Shown here: piece by piece, positions 9,505 through 17,674 of the stretch
How positions within the stretch are numbered: position 1 is the stretch's first letter
Layout: each line of letters opens with the position of its first letter
Assembly: GCA_021773275.1 (NCBI GenBank)
Contig: JAJFKJ010000039.1
Coordinates: 1-36,885, forward strand
Direction of reading: 5' to 3'
Length of the DNA stretch: 36,885 bases
DNA from: Gammaproteobacteria bacterium
GTDB taxonomy: Bacteria; Pseudomonadota; Gammaproteobacteria; JABCZS01
The notes under the pieces: generated by a model
Seen by the model: only the letters and a program-made list of their open reading frames with translations
Told to the model about the DNA's origin: nothing
The model's database searches: none
Made by a program: the position numbers and the translations under genes

Positions 9505-10086
9505 ATGACTACAAATAAAAAACTATTAGCCGCAGCTTTGACTGTAGCAATGGGAACAAGCGTTGCACATGCTAACTTTGATGTTGACGGTGTGTACGTT
9601 CTAGGCGGTATCGGCGCAGGCTTTTTTGACGATGCCAAATACGATTCAAGCTCAGATTCTTTCAAGTCTGAAGACAAATCAACTTTCGCTTGGCGTTTAG
9701 GTGCTGGTTACATGTTCAATGACTATCTTGGTCTAGAACTTAACTACATCCACTTCAACGAAGCTGAAAGTTCTTACAACGATTCAGACAGCGACAGAGT
9801 TAAGATTAAGCATTCTGCAGAGTCTGTTCCAGTTCTTGCTGTACTTAAAGCACCTGTTGATCAGTTTGCTTTGTTTGCAAAAATCGGTACAAGCTATAAC
9901 ATCGTTAACAAAGACGTTAAAGTTGACGGTACTAAAGTTTACTCTGATGAAGACAAGAAGTGGGAATTTGCTTACGGCTTCGGCGGCGAGTATAACTTCA
10001 CTGATAACATGGCCGTACAAGTTGAATACTTGGTAACGGGTGAAGACACTTCTGGTGTATTCGGTAACCTTGCTTACAAATTTTAA
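9505..10086 (+). CDS. Small outer-membrane beta-barrel protein (opacity/OmpX-like), copy 1
   Basis: A 193-residue secreted barrel protein. A signal peptide with AHA cleavage is predicted after residue 23, giving a mature start NFDVDGVYVLGG. Alternating amphipathic strands suggest an eight-stranded barrel, and the terminal strand ends in AYKF with the C-terminal phenylalanine recognised by the BAM complex. AGGAGA lies four bases before ATG. It is paralogous to the next gene: WRLGAGYMF, VLAVLKAPVDQFALFAKIG and VEYLVTGEDTS all have counterparts there. The role (porin, adhesin or structural) is unknown. Confidence 0.85.
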   Translation: MTTNKKLLAAALTVAMGTSVAHANFDVDGVYVLGGIGAGFFDDAKYDSSSDSFKSEDKSTFAWRLGAGYMFNDYLGLELNYIHFNEAESSYNDSDSDRVKIKHSAESVPVLAVLKAPVDQFALFAKIGTSYNIVNKDVKVDGTKVYSDEDKKWEFAYGFGGEYNFTDNMAVQVEYLVTGEDTSGVFGNLAYKF

Positions 10087-10103
10087 TTTGTAACACGGTA
10101 ATC

Positions 10104-10131
10104 AAAAAGGCGGCCTTGTGCCGCCTTTTTT
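10104..10131 (+). terminator. Rho-independent terminator after barrel gene 1
   Basis: AAAAAGGCGGC and GCCGCCTTTTT form a perfect 11-bp stem with a five-base loop (CTTGT), ending in a run of six T. It separates the two barrel genes, so they are probably separate transcripts. Confidence 0.93.
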
Positions 10132-10133
10132 AG

Positions 10134-10160
10134 TTGACAGAATTACTGCTCAACTATAAG
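10134..10160 (+). promoter_or_regulatory. Promoter of barrel gene 2
   Basis: A perfect -35 TTGACA (10134-10139) is followed after 15 bp by TATAAG (10155-10160). The spacer is short, but the pair lies directly behind the upstream terminator and ahead of an AAGGAA ribosome site. Confidence 0.5.
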
Positions 10161-10188
10161 CTAAAATAAGCTTTATAAGGAAATACCC

Positions 10189-10830
10189 ATGCTTAAGAAT
10201 AAACTTTTTCTGGCTGCAGCGTTATCAGCAGCCCTGATTACCCCGGCCTTTGCAGATACCAGCACTGATGACGCGGATGCGATGCTCGAGATTGAAGATG
10301 CAGGTCAAAAACAATCCTATTTCTACATTGTTGGCGGCGGCGGCTTGGGCGTCATCAAGGATGGCAATTTAGACAAAATTACCAGTACAGGCGCTTTTAA
10401 AACCAATGATGGTAAAGGTGGGGTATGGCGTGTCGGCGCAGGCTACATGTTTATGCCTTACGTGGGCGTGGAAGCAGATTATTTTGGCTACCTCGATACA
10501 AAGAGCAGCGCCACCGATCCTGATCCTGCAGTCGGCAAAACTGATTTCACAGCCTCATCAGAAGCAGCGACTTTATTGGCAGTGTTAAGATACCCCATCA
10601 ATAATTTTGCAATATTTGCAAAAGTAGGTCCGTCTTACAATCGCGATAAAGTGAAAACAAAAGTGCTATTAACTAAAGCAAAAACAACAGCAACGGATGA
10701 ACATTGGGAAGTCGCTTACGGCGGTGGTTTTGAATACGATCTTATACACACGTTTGCACTACAGCTAGAATATTTAGTAACAAGCCCAGATACTTCTGCC
10801 GTCACAATAAATGTGGCCGGCAAATTTTAA
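10189..10830 (+). CDS. Small outer-membrane beta-barrel protein (opacity/OmpX-like), copy 2
   Basis: A 213-residue paralogue of the preceding barrel gene. A signal peptide with AFA cleavage is predicted after about residue 22, and the mature protein begins DTSTDDADAML, an acidic extension that copy 1 lacks. Shared blocks are WRVGAGYMFMPYVGVEADY, LLAVLRYPINNFAIFAKVG and LQLEYLVTSPDTSAV. The C-terminus INVAGKF ends in phenylalanine, as expected for a BAM substrate. Divergence is concentrated in the parts between strands, which would be surface loops. It converges with the LRR gene; no clear terminator was seen in the 53 bp between them. Confidence 0.84.
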   Translation: MLKNKLFLAAALSAALITPAFADTSTDDADAMLEIEDAGQKQSYFYIVGGGGLGVIKDGNLDKITSTGAFKTNDGKGGVWRVGAGYMFMPYVGVEADYFGYLDTKSSATDPDPAVGKTDFTASSEAATLLAVLRYPINNFAIFAKVGPSYNRDKVKTKVLLTKAKTTATDEHWEVAYGGGFEYDLIHTFALQLEYLVTSPDTSAVTINVAGKF

Positions 10831-10883
10831 TGAACCGCAGCGAATATAAGGGAGAGAGCTCAGAAGCGTAGCCCAGCAGAAGT

Positions 10884-13800
10884 TCATTGCTTCTTGCTTG
10901 CAGAGCCATTGTTTCTAGTAAATGTCTCTGCTTGCATATTCGCGGCAACCAAATTTGCTTTAGTCATTGCCGTCGCCACCTGATGGGTAATATGTCTTTC
11001 GAATCTAGCAGTGTTGGATTGGCTGATCTGGTCACTTTCCTCTAATTGGCTTGCTCTTTGACCAAGGTTTGTTGTCATTTCTACAACAGCTTGTAGTTGC
11101 ACTTGTTGTTGTTGTGTTTGTTTATACATGATCACAAAGACTTCTTTAGGTGCAACACCCTGCGGTAAGTCTGGGTGGGTAAGGTCAATTTCTTGAGCCT
11201 GAACCTGTCGTCCAGAACCATTGCCAGCACCTCCCATCAAATTATCACGTTTATCCTTCTCATTTAATTTTTCACGTAACGCTTTGTTTTCAGCCTCTAA
11301 TTCTGTCACCTTTTTTGCGAGAAGTTCGGTTGTAGATGCCGTTTTAGAAAAAGACTTTTTGAGTTCGTCAAGTTCTTTGTTGCGTGCTTTTTGTTCATTT
11401 TCAACGCGTTGGAAGGCAAGAAGCGCTGCTTGAAAACCAACAGGGGCAGTTTCCACATTAAGGTTTGCATTGTTGTTAGAATTACTGTTGGTCGTAGCCC
11501 CGGGTTTTTGCGGTCTTTGCGGTGTTCTTGGCGCCGTTTTTAACGGCGCACCCGTTAAGAGCAGAACCAACTGTGCGATTTTAACATCTTGCTCATTATT
11601 TTTAGGCTTGACTGCCATCATATGACTTAACAAATAATATGCATCTAAAACCGCGCGCTCTTCAGCTGGCTTGAAGCGTTCGCCAGACTTAACTTGTATA
11701 AACAAGGCCTGACAATTATTTTTCAGTTTTGACAAGGTTGATTGCATGGGTTTAGGGAGATCAAAATTCCCTTTAATTTCTTGCTTCTTGGCCTGTGTGC
11801 ATTCAATAGCTAGGCTTAGGCAAAAGTGCGAAATTTCATCCGATAACAACACCCAACTTGAAATTGCTTTCATGTTTCTGTAGCTGCTAAATTCATCTGC
11901 TGTATTAATCGCATGGTTAAGTAATGATACAAAAGGAGCGGCAGCCGGAACAAATAAACCGACAGCCTGTGACACGCCAGTCAAAAACCGCGCCCATAAC
12001 TGTGGTGTTTGCTCGACTTTACCTGACCTGATCACCAGGGCAGCCCATAACGTCTGGTCCATGGTACGAAGCAATGCCTCAAAATATAACTTTGTATCAG
12101 GATGTTGCTCAATAATTCTGATCGCCTGCCGAGTATTGGAGTCAGCACGCTGTTTTCGAATAACAGGGTCTAGCGTTTCTTCAAGTACTGTTTGTTGTTG
12201 TTTTAGTTTTAAAAGCAGTGATTTAATCTCATCTTGTTCACTAGGGTTTAGGTTTTGAATGTACTCAAGCGTTGCGTCCGAGAGACTGTTTAAAATAGCT
12301 AGGCTTTTTTGTGACCTAGGGTTAGCAAACGCAGAGTTTGCCCATGCTCCAAAAGTTTGTGTATCTGGCTGTATGTTCACAGATTTCACTGTTGTTTGAG
12401 CTACTTTTGAGCCTCGGTTACGCTGAACCATAGCCTTGATTTCTGCCATCGCCGCCTCGCCGACTTGGTTGTGTTCAAGGTCGAGTGTTGAGAGGGTGGT
12501 GTTCTGCGAAAAAGCTTGAGCGCCTGTATCTGTAATTTTGTTCTTTCTAAGATCGAGTGCCTTAAGGGTGGTACTCTGAGAAAGTGCCGCGGCACCGAGA
12601 TCCCCGACTTGGTTTGTTTGAAGGTGAAGCGTTGTGAAACTTTTGTTCAGTGAGAGGGCTTTGGCACCGGCATCGCTAATCTTATTGCACCCAAGCTGGA
12701 GTGTCGTCAGCGTTTTATTTTGTGCTAAAGCGATAGCCCCCTGATCTCCAATTTGGTTATTCCAAAGGTTAAGTGTTTTAACTGCGGTATTCTTTTTTAA
12801 AGCCTCGCACAAGATAAGCACGTCGGCATCGGTAAGTTTTTGCTTAGTTAAACTTAATTCCACTAAGCTTGGATCATTATTGCGCAGCTTCCGGAGGATC
12901 GTTTCATCAATTTGAGAGCTTTGTTTTACCGGCGCAGCCACTGGCTCATGTGGTTCAGAACCAGGTGAATTCCACTTCAATCCAGGCCAGATTTTTTGCG
13001 CCTTGTTAAGGGTGAGCATTGTTTTGATGGCTGCCAGACCTTCGGCTCCTACTGGGTTGCCCTGAAGAATAAGTGTCGTGAGAGCATGATGATTTTTAAA
13101 CGCTTTTGCACCAATGTCCGTGATATTGTTAGCAAAAAAGGTAAGTGTTGTAAATTCCTTATGGCGTGCAAGGGCAATAGCGCCCTCATCTCCAATTTGG
13201 TTCCATTCCAGGTAAAGTTTTTTGAGGCTGGTATTTGTTTCAAGCGCTTGGCACAAGATGAGTATGTCTTTATCGGTAAGATCTTTCCTGCTTAAATTCA
13301 ATGTGGTTAGAGTTGGGTCATTGCTGCGCAGCCTTTGCAGTATTTCTGCGTCAATTTTTGATTCTGGCTGCGGTGTTGTAGCGCGTATCGCTGGCTTCTT
13401 GCCTTTATTAATTTGCTGTGTTGGTGTTGTTGTAAAGTTTGGGCTAGGGATTAATCCCTCGAGCGAAAAACCAATTTTTTTTGCTAATTCTTGAAAAGTA
13501 AGGCCATCTTTATTTCTGACATGGTATTCGAATTGAGAAGAATACCTCAATAGTAAACTTAGTAATTTAAAATTGCGATACGCAACTGCCATATGTAACA
13601 AACCACCATTGAAGCAGGGTTTGCCATCAATATATTCGGCACGAATTCGCACGCCTTTTTTCAAAAGCGCTTCTGCTCTGGGTATGTCTTCAGACTGGAT
13701 AGCTGATTTCAAAGCGTTTGCTTGGCTTATGTTTTGCGCGAGCTGTCTTTCAACTTGTTTTTGTGCAACATCGCTAATTTGGTTGTGGCTAAGGGTAAGC

Positions 13801-14870
13801 ACCGTAAGTGTTTTGCTTTTAGCCAAGGCTTTGGCACCCGCATCGCTGATTTGGTTGTGCTCAAGGTCAAGCACCGTAAGTGTTTTGTTTTCTGCCAAAG
13901 CTTTAGCACCTGCATCGCCGATTTGGTTGTGGCCAAGGTCAAGCACCGTGAGTGTTTTGCTTTCTGCCAAAGCTTGAGCGCCTGCATCGCCGATTTGGTT
14001 ATGGCCAAGGTCAAGGACTGTGGGTGTTTTGTTTTCCGCCAAAGCTTGAGCGCCTGCATCGCCGATTTGATTGTGGCCAAGGCCAAGCATGGTGAGTGTT
14101 TTGCTTCCTGCCAAAGCCTGAGCGCCTGCATCGCCGATTTGGTTGTGGTCAAGGTCAAGTGTATCAAGAGAGGTATTCTTTTCCAAAGCATTACAGAGTT
14201 CAATGACATCGGCATCAGTAAGTTCTCTCGAACTTAAATCTAAAGCAGTTAAAGTTGGGTCATTGCTGCGCAGCCTTTGCAGTATTTCTGCGTCAATTTT
14301 TGATTCTGGCTCCGGTGTTATGCCTCGTGCCGCAGGTCTTTTGCCTTTATCAATTTGTGGTGCTGGTGTTGCTGCGGGCTTGGGAGGCTTGGGAGGTTTA
14401 GCAGGAGGCACAAGAAGCCCCGCTCGCTCCTTGTTATATTTAAGCATCATTTTAATGGCAGCTTTTGTCTCTGGAGTCCAGGAAGGATCTGGAGTCCAGG
14501 AAAGATCAAGTGTCGTGAGGGTGGCACTTCCCGCCAGGGCTATAGCATCCTGTTCCCCAATTAGGTTGCCTGAAATGGCAAGCGTCGTGAGCGTTGTGCT
14601 CTTTGCCAAAGCTTGCACACCTACAACGCCAATTTTGTTATGCTGAAGGTTAAGCATCGAGAGTATTTTGCTCTCTGCCAAAGCTTGCGCCCCCGTATCG
14701 CTGATTTTATTGTTTAAAAGCACAAGTGACGTAAGATTAGTGTTGTTTTTCAAGGCGATACACAACGCTATGATATCAGCATCAGTCAAGCCGCTATTGC
14801 TTAAATCCAACTCAGTTAGACTTGGGTCATTTTTTCTCAAACGTTCAAGTATATTTTCATGAATTGGCAT
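10884..14870 (-). CDS. Large LRR/ankyrin-like/coiled-coil protein, effector-like
   Basis: A 1328-residue protein with no signal peptide or membrane span. It has four modules, each opening with a copy of the pattern ILxRLRxNDPxL...LTDADxxxLCxALxxNT (about residues 5, 190, 503, 653). Each is followed by ribonuclease-inhibitor-type LRRs of 24 residues (LxxLxLxxNxIxDxGAxALA). Residues about 383-462 look ankyrin-like (GLLHMAVAYRNFKLLSLLLR, then NKDGLTFQELAKKIG). About 830-1110 is helical and unrecognised. About 1157-1203 is a coiled coil (KKVTELEAENKALREKL), and the tail is glutamine-rich. ATG 14870 is preceded by AGGGTGA. Such repeats are typical of host-interaction proteins of intracellular bacteria, so a translocated effector is plausible, but no secretion signal is proven. 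Confidence 0.8.
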   Translation of the reverse strand: MPIHENILERLRKNDPSLTELDLSNSGLTDADIIALCIALKNNTNLTSLVLLNNKISDTGAQALAESKILSMLNLQHNKIGVVGVQALAKSTTLTTLAISGNLIGEQDAIALAGSATLTTLDLSWTPDPSWTPETKAAIKMMLKYNKERAGLLVPPAKPPKPPKPAATPAPQIDKGKRPAARGITPEPESKIDAEILQRLRSNDPTLTALDLSSRELTDADVIELCNALEKNTSLDTLDLDHNQIGDAGAQALAGSKTLTMLGLGHNQIGDAGAQALAENKTPTVLDLGHNQIGDAGAQALAESKTLTVLDLGHNQIGDAGAKALAENKTLTVLDLEHNQISDAGAKALAKSKTLTVLTLSHNQISDVAQKQVERQLAQNISQANALKSAIQSEDIPRAEALLKKGVRIRAEYIDGKPCFNGGLLHMAVAYRNFKLLSLLLRYSSQFEYHVRNKDGLTFQELAKKIGFSLEGLIPSPNFTTTPTQQINKGKKPAIRATTPQPESKIDAEILQRLRSNDPTLTTLNLSRKDLTDKDILILCQALETNTSLKKLYLEWNQIGDEGAIALARHKEFTTLTFFANNITDIGAKAFKNHHALTTLILQGNPVGAEGLAAIKTMLTLNKAQKIWPGLKWNSPGSEPHEPVAAPVKQSSQIDETILRKLRNNDPSLVELSLTKQKLTDADVLILCEALKKNTAVKTLNLWNNQIGDQGAIALAQNKTLTTLQLGCNKISDAGAKALSLNKSFTTLHLQTNQVGDLGAAALSQSTTLKALDLRKNKITDTGAQAFSQNTTLSTLDLEHNQVGEAAMAEIKAMVQRNRGSKVAQTTVKSVNIQPDTQTFGAWANSAFANPRSQKSLAILNSLSDATLEYIQNLNPSEQDEIKSLLLKLKQQQTVLEETLDPVIRKQRADSNTRQAIRIIEQHPDTKLYFEALLRTMDQTLWAALVIRSGKVEQTPQLWARFLTGVSQAVGLFVPAAAPFVSLLNHAINTADEFSSYRNMKAISSWVLLSDEISHFCLSLAIECTQAKKQEIKGNFDLPKPMQSTLSKLKNNCQALFIQVKSGERFKPAEERAVLDAYYLLSHMMAVKPKNNEQDVKIAQLVLLLTGAPLKTAPRTPQRPQKPGATTNSNSNNNANLNVETAPVGFQAALLAFQRVENEQKARNKELDELKKSFSKTASTTELLAKKVTELEAENKALREKLNEKDKRDNLMGGAGNGSGRQVQAQEIDLTHPDLPQGVAPKEVFVIMYKQTQQQQVQLQAVVEMTTNLGQRASQLEESDQISQSNTARFERHITHQVATAMTKANLVAANMQAETFTRNNGSASKKQ
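13771..14168 (-). repeat. 72-bp tandem repeats inside the LRR gene, six copies
   Basis: The DNA motif TCGCYGATTTGGTT (plus strand, with small variants) recurs at 13771, 13843, 13915, 13987, 14059 and 14131, exactly every 72 bp. Each unit encodes one 24-residue LRR. The inner units differ by only a few bases, which points to recent expansion or gene conversion. Confidence 0.92.
14253..14311 (-). repeat. 59-bp perfect direct repeat marking LRR module starts (partner at 13311-13369)
   Basis: The 59 bases at 14253-14311 are identical to 13311-13369. Both encode the module opening ESKIDAEILQRLRSNDPTL. The flanks are similar but diverged (DKGKRPA against NKGKKPA upstream in the protein), as expected from a module duplication. 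Confidence 0.9.
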
Positions 14871-14896
14871 TATTTCACCCTGGGTATTATTTTTGT

Positions 14897-14925
14897 TTTT
14901 TACCCTAAATTAGTCGATTAGTCAA
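14897..14925 (-). promoter_or_regulatory. Promoter of the LRR gene
   Basis: On the minus strand TTGACT (14925-14920), a 17-bp spacer and TAAAAA (14902-14897) lie in the 76-bp gap after xseA. The leader would be about 20 nt, so the LRR gene need not depend on xseA transcription. Confidence 0.55.
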
Positions 14926-14946
14926 ATAAATTTGTTGTGGAGGGCC

Positions 14947-16125
14947 CTATTTCACTATACTGACAATCTCGCCATCGGCGACTTTGCTGCGGATGGTGTC
15001 ACCGCTTTTGACTTGTTTGACACGGCGAATAGCTTTGCCTTGTTCATCAAAACTGATCGAATAGCCACGGTTCAAAATGGCAAGCGGGCTGAGTGCCTCC
15101 AAGGTGCGCGTCAGTTGCAGAAACTTCTGCTCAGAGCGTGCTACTTTGCTTTGCATGGATTGTTGATTACGTAGCCACAAATCATCAAGGCGCTGCGCGT
15201 ATAACTGCAGTTGTTGCCGCGGGTGGGGCAGGCGTTTGCGTAAATACAATACTTGTTTTTCACGGGCATCGAGCATGTGTTTCATGTGCCGTGCAAGTTT
15301 TGTAATTTGTTGTTCTATGTAATTCAATAAGCCTTCGCCATCGGGCGTTATGATTTCGGCAGCAGCTGAAGGGGTAGGGGCACGCAAATCAGCAACAAAA
15401 TCACAAATGGTAAAATCAGTTTCATGGCCTACACCACTGACGATCGGGATTGTACTGGCATAAACAGCGCGCGCGACAATCTCTTCATTGAATGGCCATA
15501 GATCTTCGAGTGAGCCACCGCCACGCGCAACAATCAACACATCAGCCTGTTTATGCTTGTGCGCTAGTTTAATCGCTTTAACAATATTCGCCGCTGCGTT
15601 TTCACCTTGTACTAAAGTGGGGTAAATAGTGACCGGCACCATCGGGTAGCGGCGCTCAATCACATGCAAGATATCTTGCACGGCAGCACCTGTTGGCGAA
15701 GTGACTACGCCTATCGCTTTCGGAAATTCGGGTAGCGTTTTTTTGTGAGCATCGTCAAAAAGCCCTTCTTTTTGTAATTGTTTTTTTAAGGCTTCGAACG
15801 CTTGTTGCAGCGCACCCACGCCGGACTCCTCCATACGTTCAACAATCAGCTGGTAATCGCCGCGCGGAGCATAAACACTGACTTTAGCGCGTACCTGGAC
15901 CTGCATGCCATTTTGCCAGTTGCCGGGGCTTTTGCTTGCAAAGCCACGGAACATTGCACAACGTACCTGAGCATTTTCATCTTTCAAGGTAAAATAGATA
16001 TGCCCCGAAGGCGGGCGCGCCAGATTCGAAAGCTCACCTTCTACCGTGACCTGCCCTAAACCACCTTCCAGAAGTGATTTAACCTGATGATTGAGGCTAC
16101 TTACGCTTATAGCTGTATTGTTCAT
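14947..16125 (-). CDS. xseA: Exodeoxyribonuclease VII large subunit
   Basis: The large catalytic subunit of the nuclease that, with XseB, degrades single-stranded DNA from both ends. The N-terminal OB-fold (about residues 1-100) carries VEGELSNLARPPSGHIYFTL. The catalytic domain has GVVTSPTGAAVQDI, RGGGSLEDLWPFNEEIVARA and GVGHETDFTICDFVADLRAPTPSAAAE. A long helical coiled segment and the short C-terminal beta segment (LNRGYSISFDE) follow. It has 392 residues against 456 in E. coli, mostly from a shorter helical stalk. It is divergent from guaB, as in E. coli. No ribosome site precedes ATG 16125; the -10 element ends only six bases before it. Confidence 0.95.
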   Translation of the reverse strand: MNNTAISVSSLNHQVKSLLEGGLGQVTVEGELSNLARPPSGHIYFTLKDENAQVRCAMFRGFASKSPGNWQNGMQVQVRAKVSVYAPRGDYQLIVERMEESGVGALQQAFEALKKQLQKEGLFDDAHKKTLPEFPKAIGVVTSPTGAAVQDILHVIERRYPMVPVTIYPTLVQGENAAANIVKAIKLAHKHKQADVLIVARGGGSLEDLWPFNEEIVARAVYASTIPIVSGVGHETDFTICDFVADLRAPTPSAAAEIITPDGEGLLNYIEQQITKLARHMKHMLDAREKQVLYLRKRLPHPRQQLQLYAQRLDDLWLRNQQSMQSKVARSEQKFLQLTRTLEALSPLAILNRGYSISFDEQGKAIRRVKQVKSGDTIRSKVADGEIVSIVK

Positions 16126-16131
16126 AGGCTG

Positions 16132-16140
16132 ATTCTAACA
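16132..16140 (-). promoter_or_regulatory. Extended -10 of xseA, six bases before ATG
   Basis: On the minus strand TGTTAGAAT is followed by CAGCCT and then the ATG at 16125. Transcription would start at or next to the A of ATG, so the mRNA would be leaderless. Confidence 0.55.
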
Positions 16141-16172
16141 CAATCCTAATAGAGCTGAGCCAAAGATCAGCC

Positions 16173-16200
16173 TTGCTTTTGGCACCATTTCTGGTATTAT
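16173..16200 (+). promoter_or_regulatory. Promoter of guaB, abutting the start codon
   Basis: TTGCTT (16173-16178), a 16-bp spacer and TATTAT (16195-16200) with an extended TGG (16192-16194). The -10 ends one base before ATG 16201 and six bases before ATG 16207, so only the second ATG can lie on a transcript with normal start-site spacing. Confidence 0.6.
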
Positions 16201-16206
16201 ATGGCG

Positions 16207-17673
16207 ATGACACAGATCGAGACGGCGCTCACATTTGACGATGTACTGCTCTCTCCGGGCTACTCGGAGGCCTTGCCTGCGGACGTCAGCTTAAAAACCC
16301 AACTTACCCACGATATCAGCCTTAATATTCCACTGCTTTCAGCGGCCATGGATACCGTGACCGAGGCGCGTTTGGCTATAGCTTTGGCACAAGAGGGTGG
16401 CATCGGCTTTATCCACAAGAATATGTCTATTGAACGCCAGGCCATGGAAGTCCGTGCGGTCAAGAAGTTTGAATCTGGGGTCGTCAGCGACCCTATTACC
16501 ATCACGCCACGCAGCACGGTGGGTGATCTATTAAAGCTGACCATGCAGCACAAGATTTCAGGCGTCCCAGTAGTGGACGGCAGCAAGTTGGTCGGCATCG
16601 TAACCCACCGCGATTTTCGCTTCGCAACCCAGCTAGACCAGCCAGTTGCCAGCATCATGACACCGCAAGATAGCCTGGTGACGGTGAAAGAGGGTGCTGA
16701 TAAAGAACAAGTCATGCGTTTATTACATGAGCACCGCATTGAACGTGTGCTGGTTGTTAACGATGGATTTGAACTGAAAGGTTTGATTACCGTCAAAGAT
16801 ATTCAAAAAGCCAAAGAAAAACCATTGGCCTGTAAAGACGCTGCCGGGCATTTACGTGTCGGTGCAGCGGTGGGTGTTGGTGAATCTGGCCAAGAACGTA
16901 TTCGCGCTTTAGTCACTGCTGGCGTTGATGTGATTGTCATTGATACGGCCCACGGTCACTCTAAAGGCGTAGTTGAACAAGTAAAATGGGCAAAGAAAAA
17001 TTTTCCGAAATTGCCTATCATAGCCGGCAATATCGCGACCGCGGAAGCGGCAAAAGCCCTGGCTAAAGCCGGTGCAGATGCAGTCAAAGTCGGTATTGGC
17101 CCTGGCTCAATTTGCACAACCCGCATTATTGCTGGTGTTGGTGTGCCACAGATTACGGCCATTCAGGATGTTGCGACGGCATTACGCCACAAAAGCGTAT
17201 GTGTGATTGCCGACGGCGGTGTTCGTCATTCCGGCGATATTACCAAAGCAATCGCTGCAGGCGCGGATTGCGTTATGATGGGTGGTTTGTTCGCAGGCAC
17301 AGAAGAAGCGCCAGGCGAAGTTGAATTATTCCAAGGTCGTTCTTATAAAATGTATCGTGGTATGGGCTCAATGGGTGCGATGTCACAACAGCATGGCTCA
17401 TCTGATCGCTACTTCCAGATGCATGAAACCGCTGAAAAATTAGTACCCGAAGGTGTTGAAGGCCGCGTACCATATAAAGGTTCGATGTTGGCAATTGTGC
17501 ATCAGTTGTTAGGTGGTCTACGCGCAGGTATGGGTTACACCGGTTGCGCGGATATTGCGACTTTGCAAACACATGCTAAAATGGTGCGCTTAACGGCTGC
17601 GGGCATGCGTGAATCACATGTGCATGATGTCACCGTCACCAAAGAAGCACCGAATTATCCAACAGGTGATTAA
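16207..17673 (+). CDS. guaB: Inosine-5'-monophosphate dehydrogenase
   Basis: Oxidises IMP to XMP with NAD, the committed step of GMP synthesis. The N-terminus [16 protein letters not shown] is the family start, and two CBS domains occupy about residues 95-205. The catalytic loop GPGSICTTR holds the active cysteine, and the mobile flap region reads [13 protein letters not shown]. The length, 488 residues, is normal. ATG 16201 (490 residues) is also in frame, but 16207 is preferred because the -10 element TATTAT ends at 16200 and a transcript would begin near 16207. No Shine-Dalgarno precedes either ATG. guaA follows after one base. Confidence 0.96.
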   Translation: MTQIETALTFDDVLLSPGYSEALPADVSLKTQLTHDISLNIPLLSAAMDTVTEARLAIALAQEGGIGFIHKNMSIERQAMEVRAVKKFESGVVSDPITITPRSTVGDLLKLTMQHKISGVPVVDGSKLVGIVTHRDFRFATQLDQPVASIMTPQDSLVTVKEGADKEQVMRLLHEHRIERVLVVNDGFELKGLITVKDIQKAKEKPLACKDAAGHLRVGAAVGVGESGQERIRALVTAGVDVIVIDTAHGHSKGVVEQVKWAKKNFPKLPIIAGNIATAEAAKALAKAGADAVKVGIGPGSICTTRIIAGVGVPQITAIQDVATALRHKSVCVIADGGVRHSGDITKAIAAGADCVMMGGLFAGTEEAPGEVELFQGRSYKMYRGMGSMGAMSQQHGSSDRYFQMHETAEKLVPEGVEGRVPYKGSMLAIVHQLLGGLRAGMGYTGCADIATLQTHAKMVRLTAAGMRESHVHDVTVTKEAPNYPTGD

Positions 17674-17674
17674 C

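Noticed and set aside
13771-14168. Regular repeats that could be mistaken for a CRISPR array
   Set aside because: The units are contiguous coding LRRs with no unique spacers.
13573-14237. Open frames on the plus strand, and a second minus frame, across the LRR repeats
   Set aside because: They mirror the 72-bp repeat period and have no ribosome sites; the LRR frame explains the region.
17609-17674. Upstream start for guaA at 17609
   Set aside because: It lies within guaB; GTG 17675 gives the exact family length and has AGGTGA upstream.
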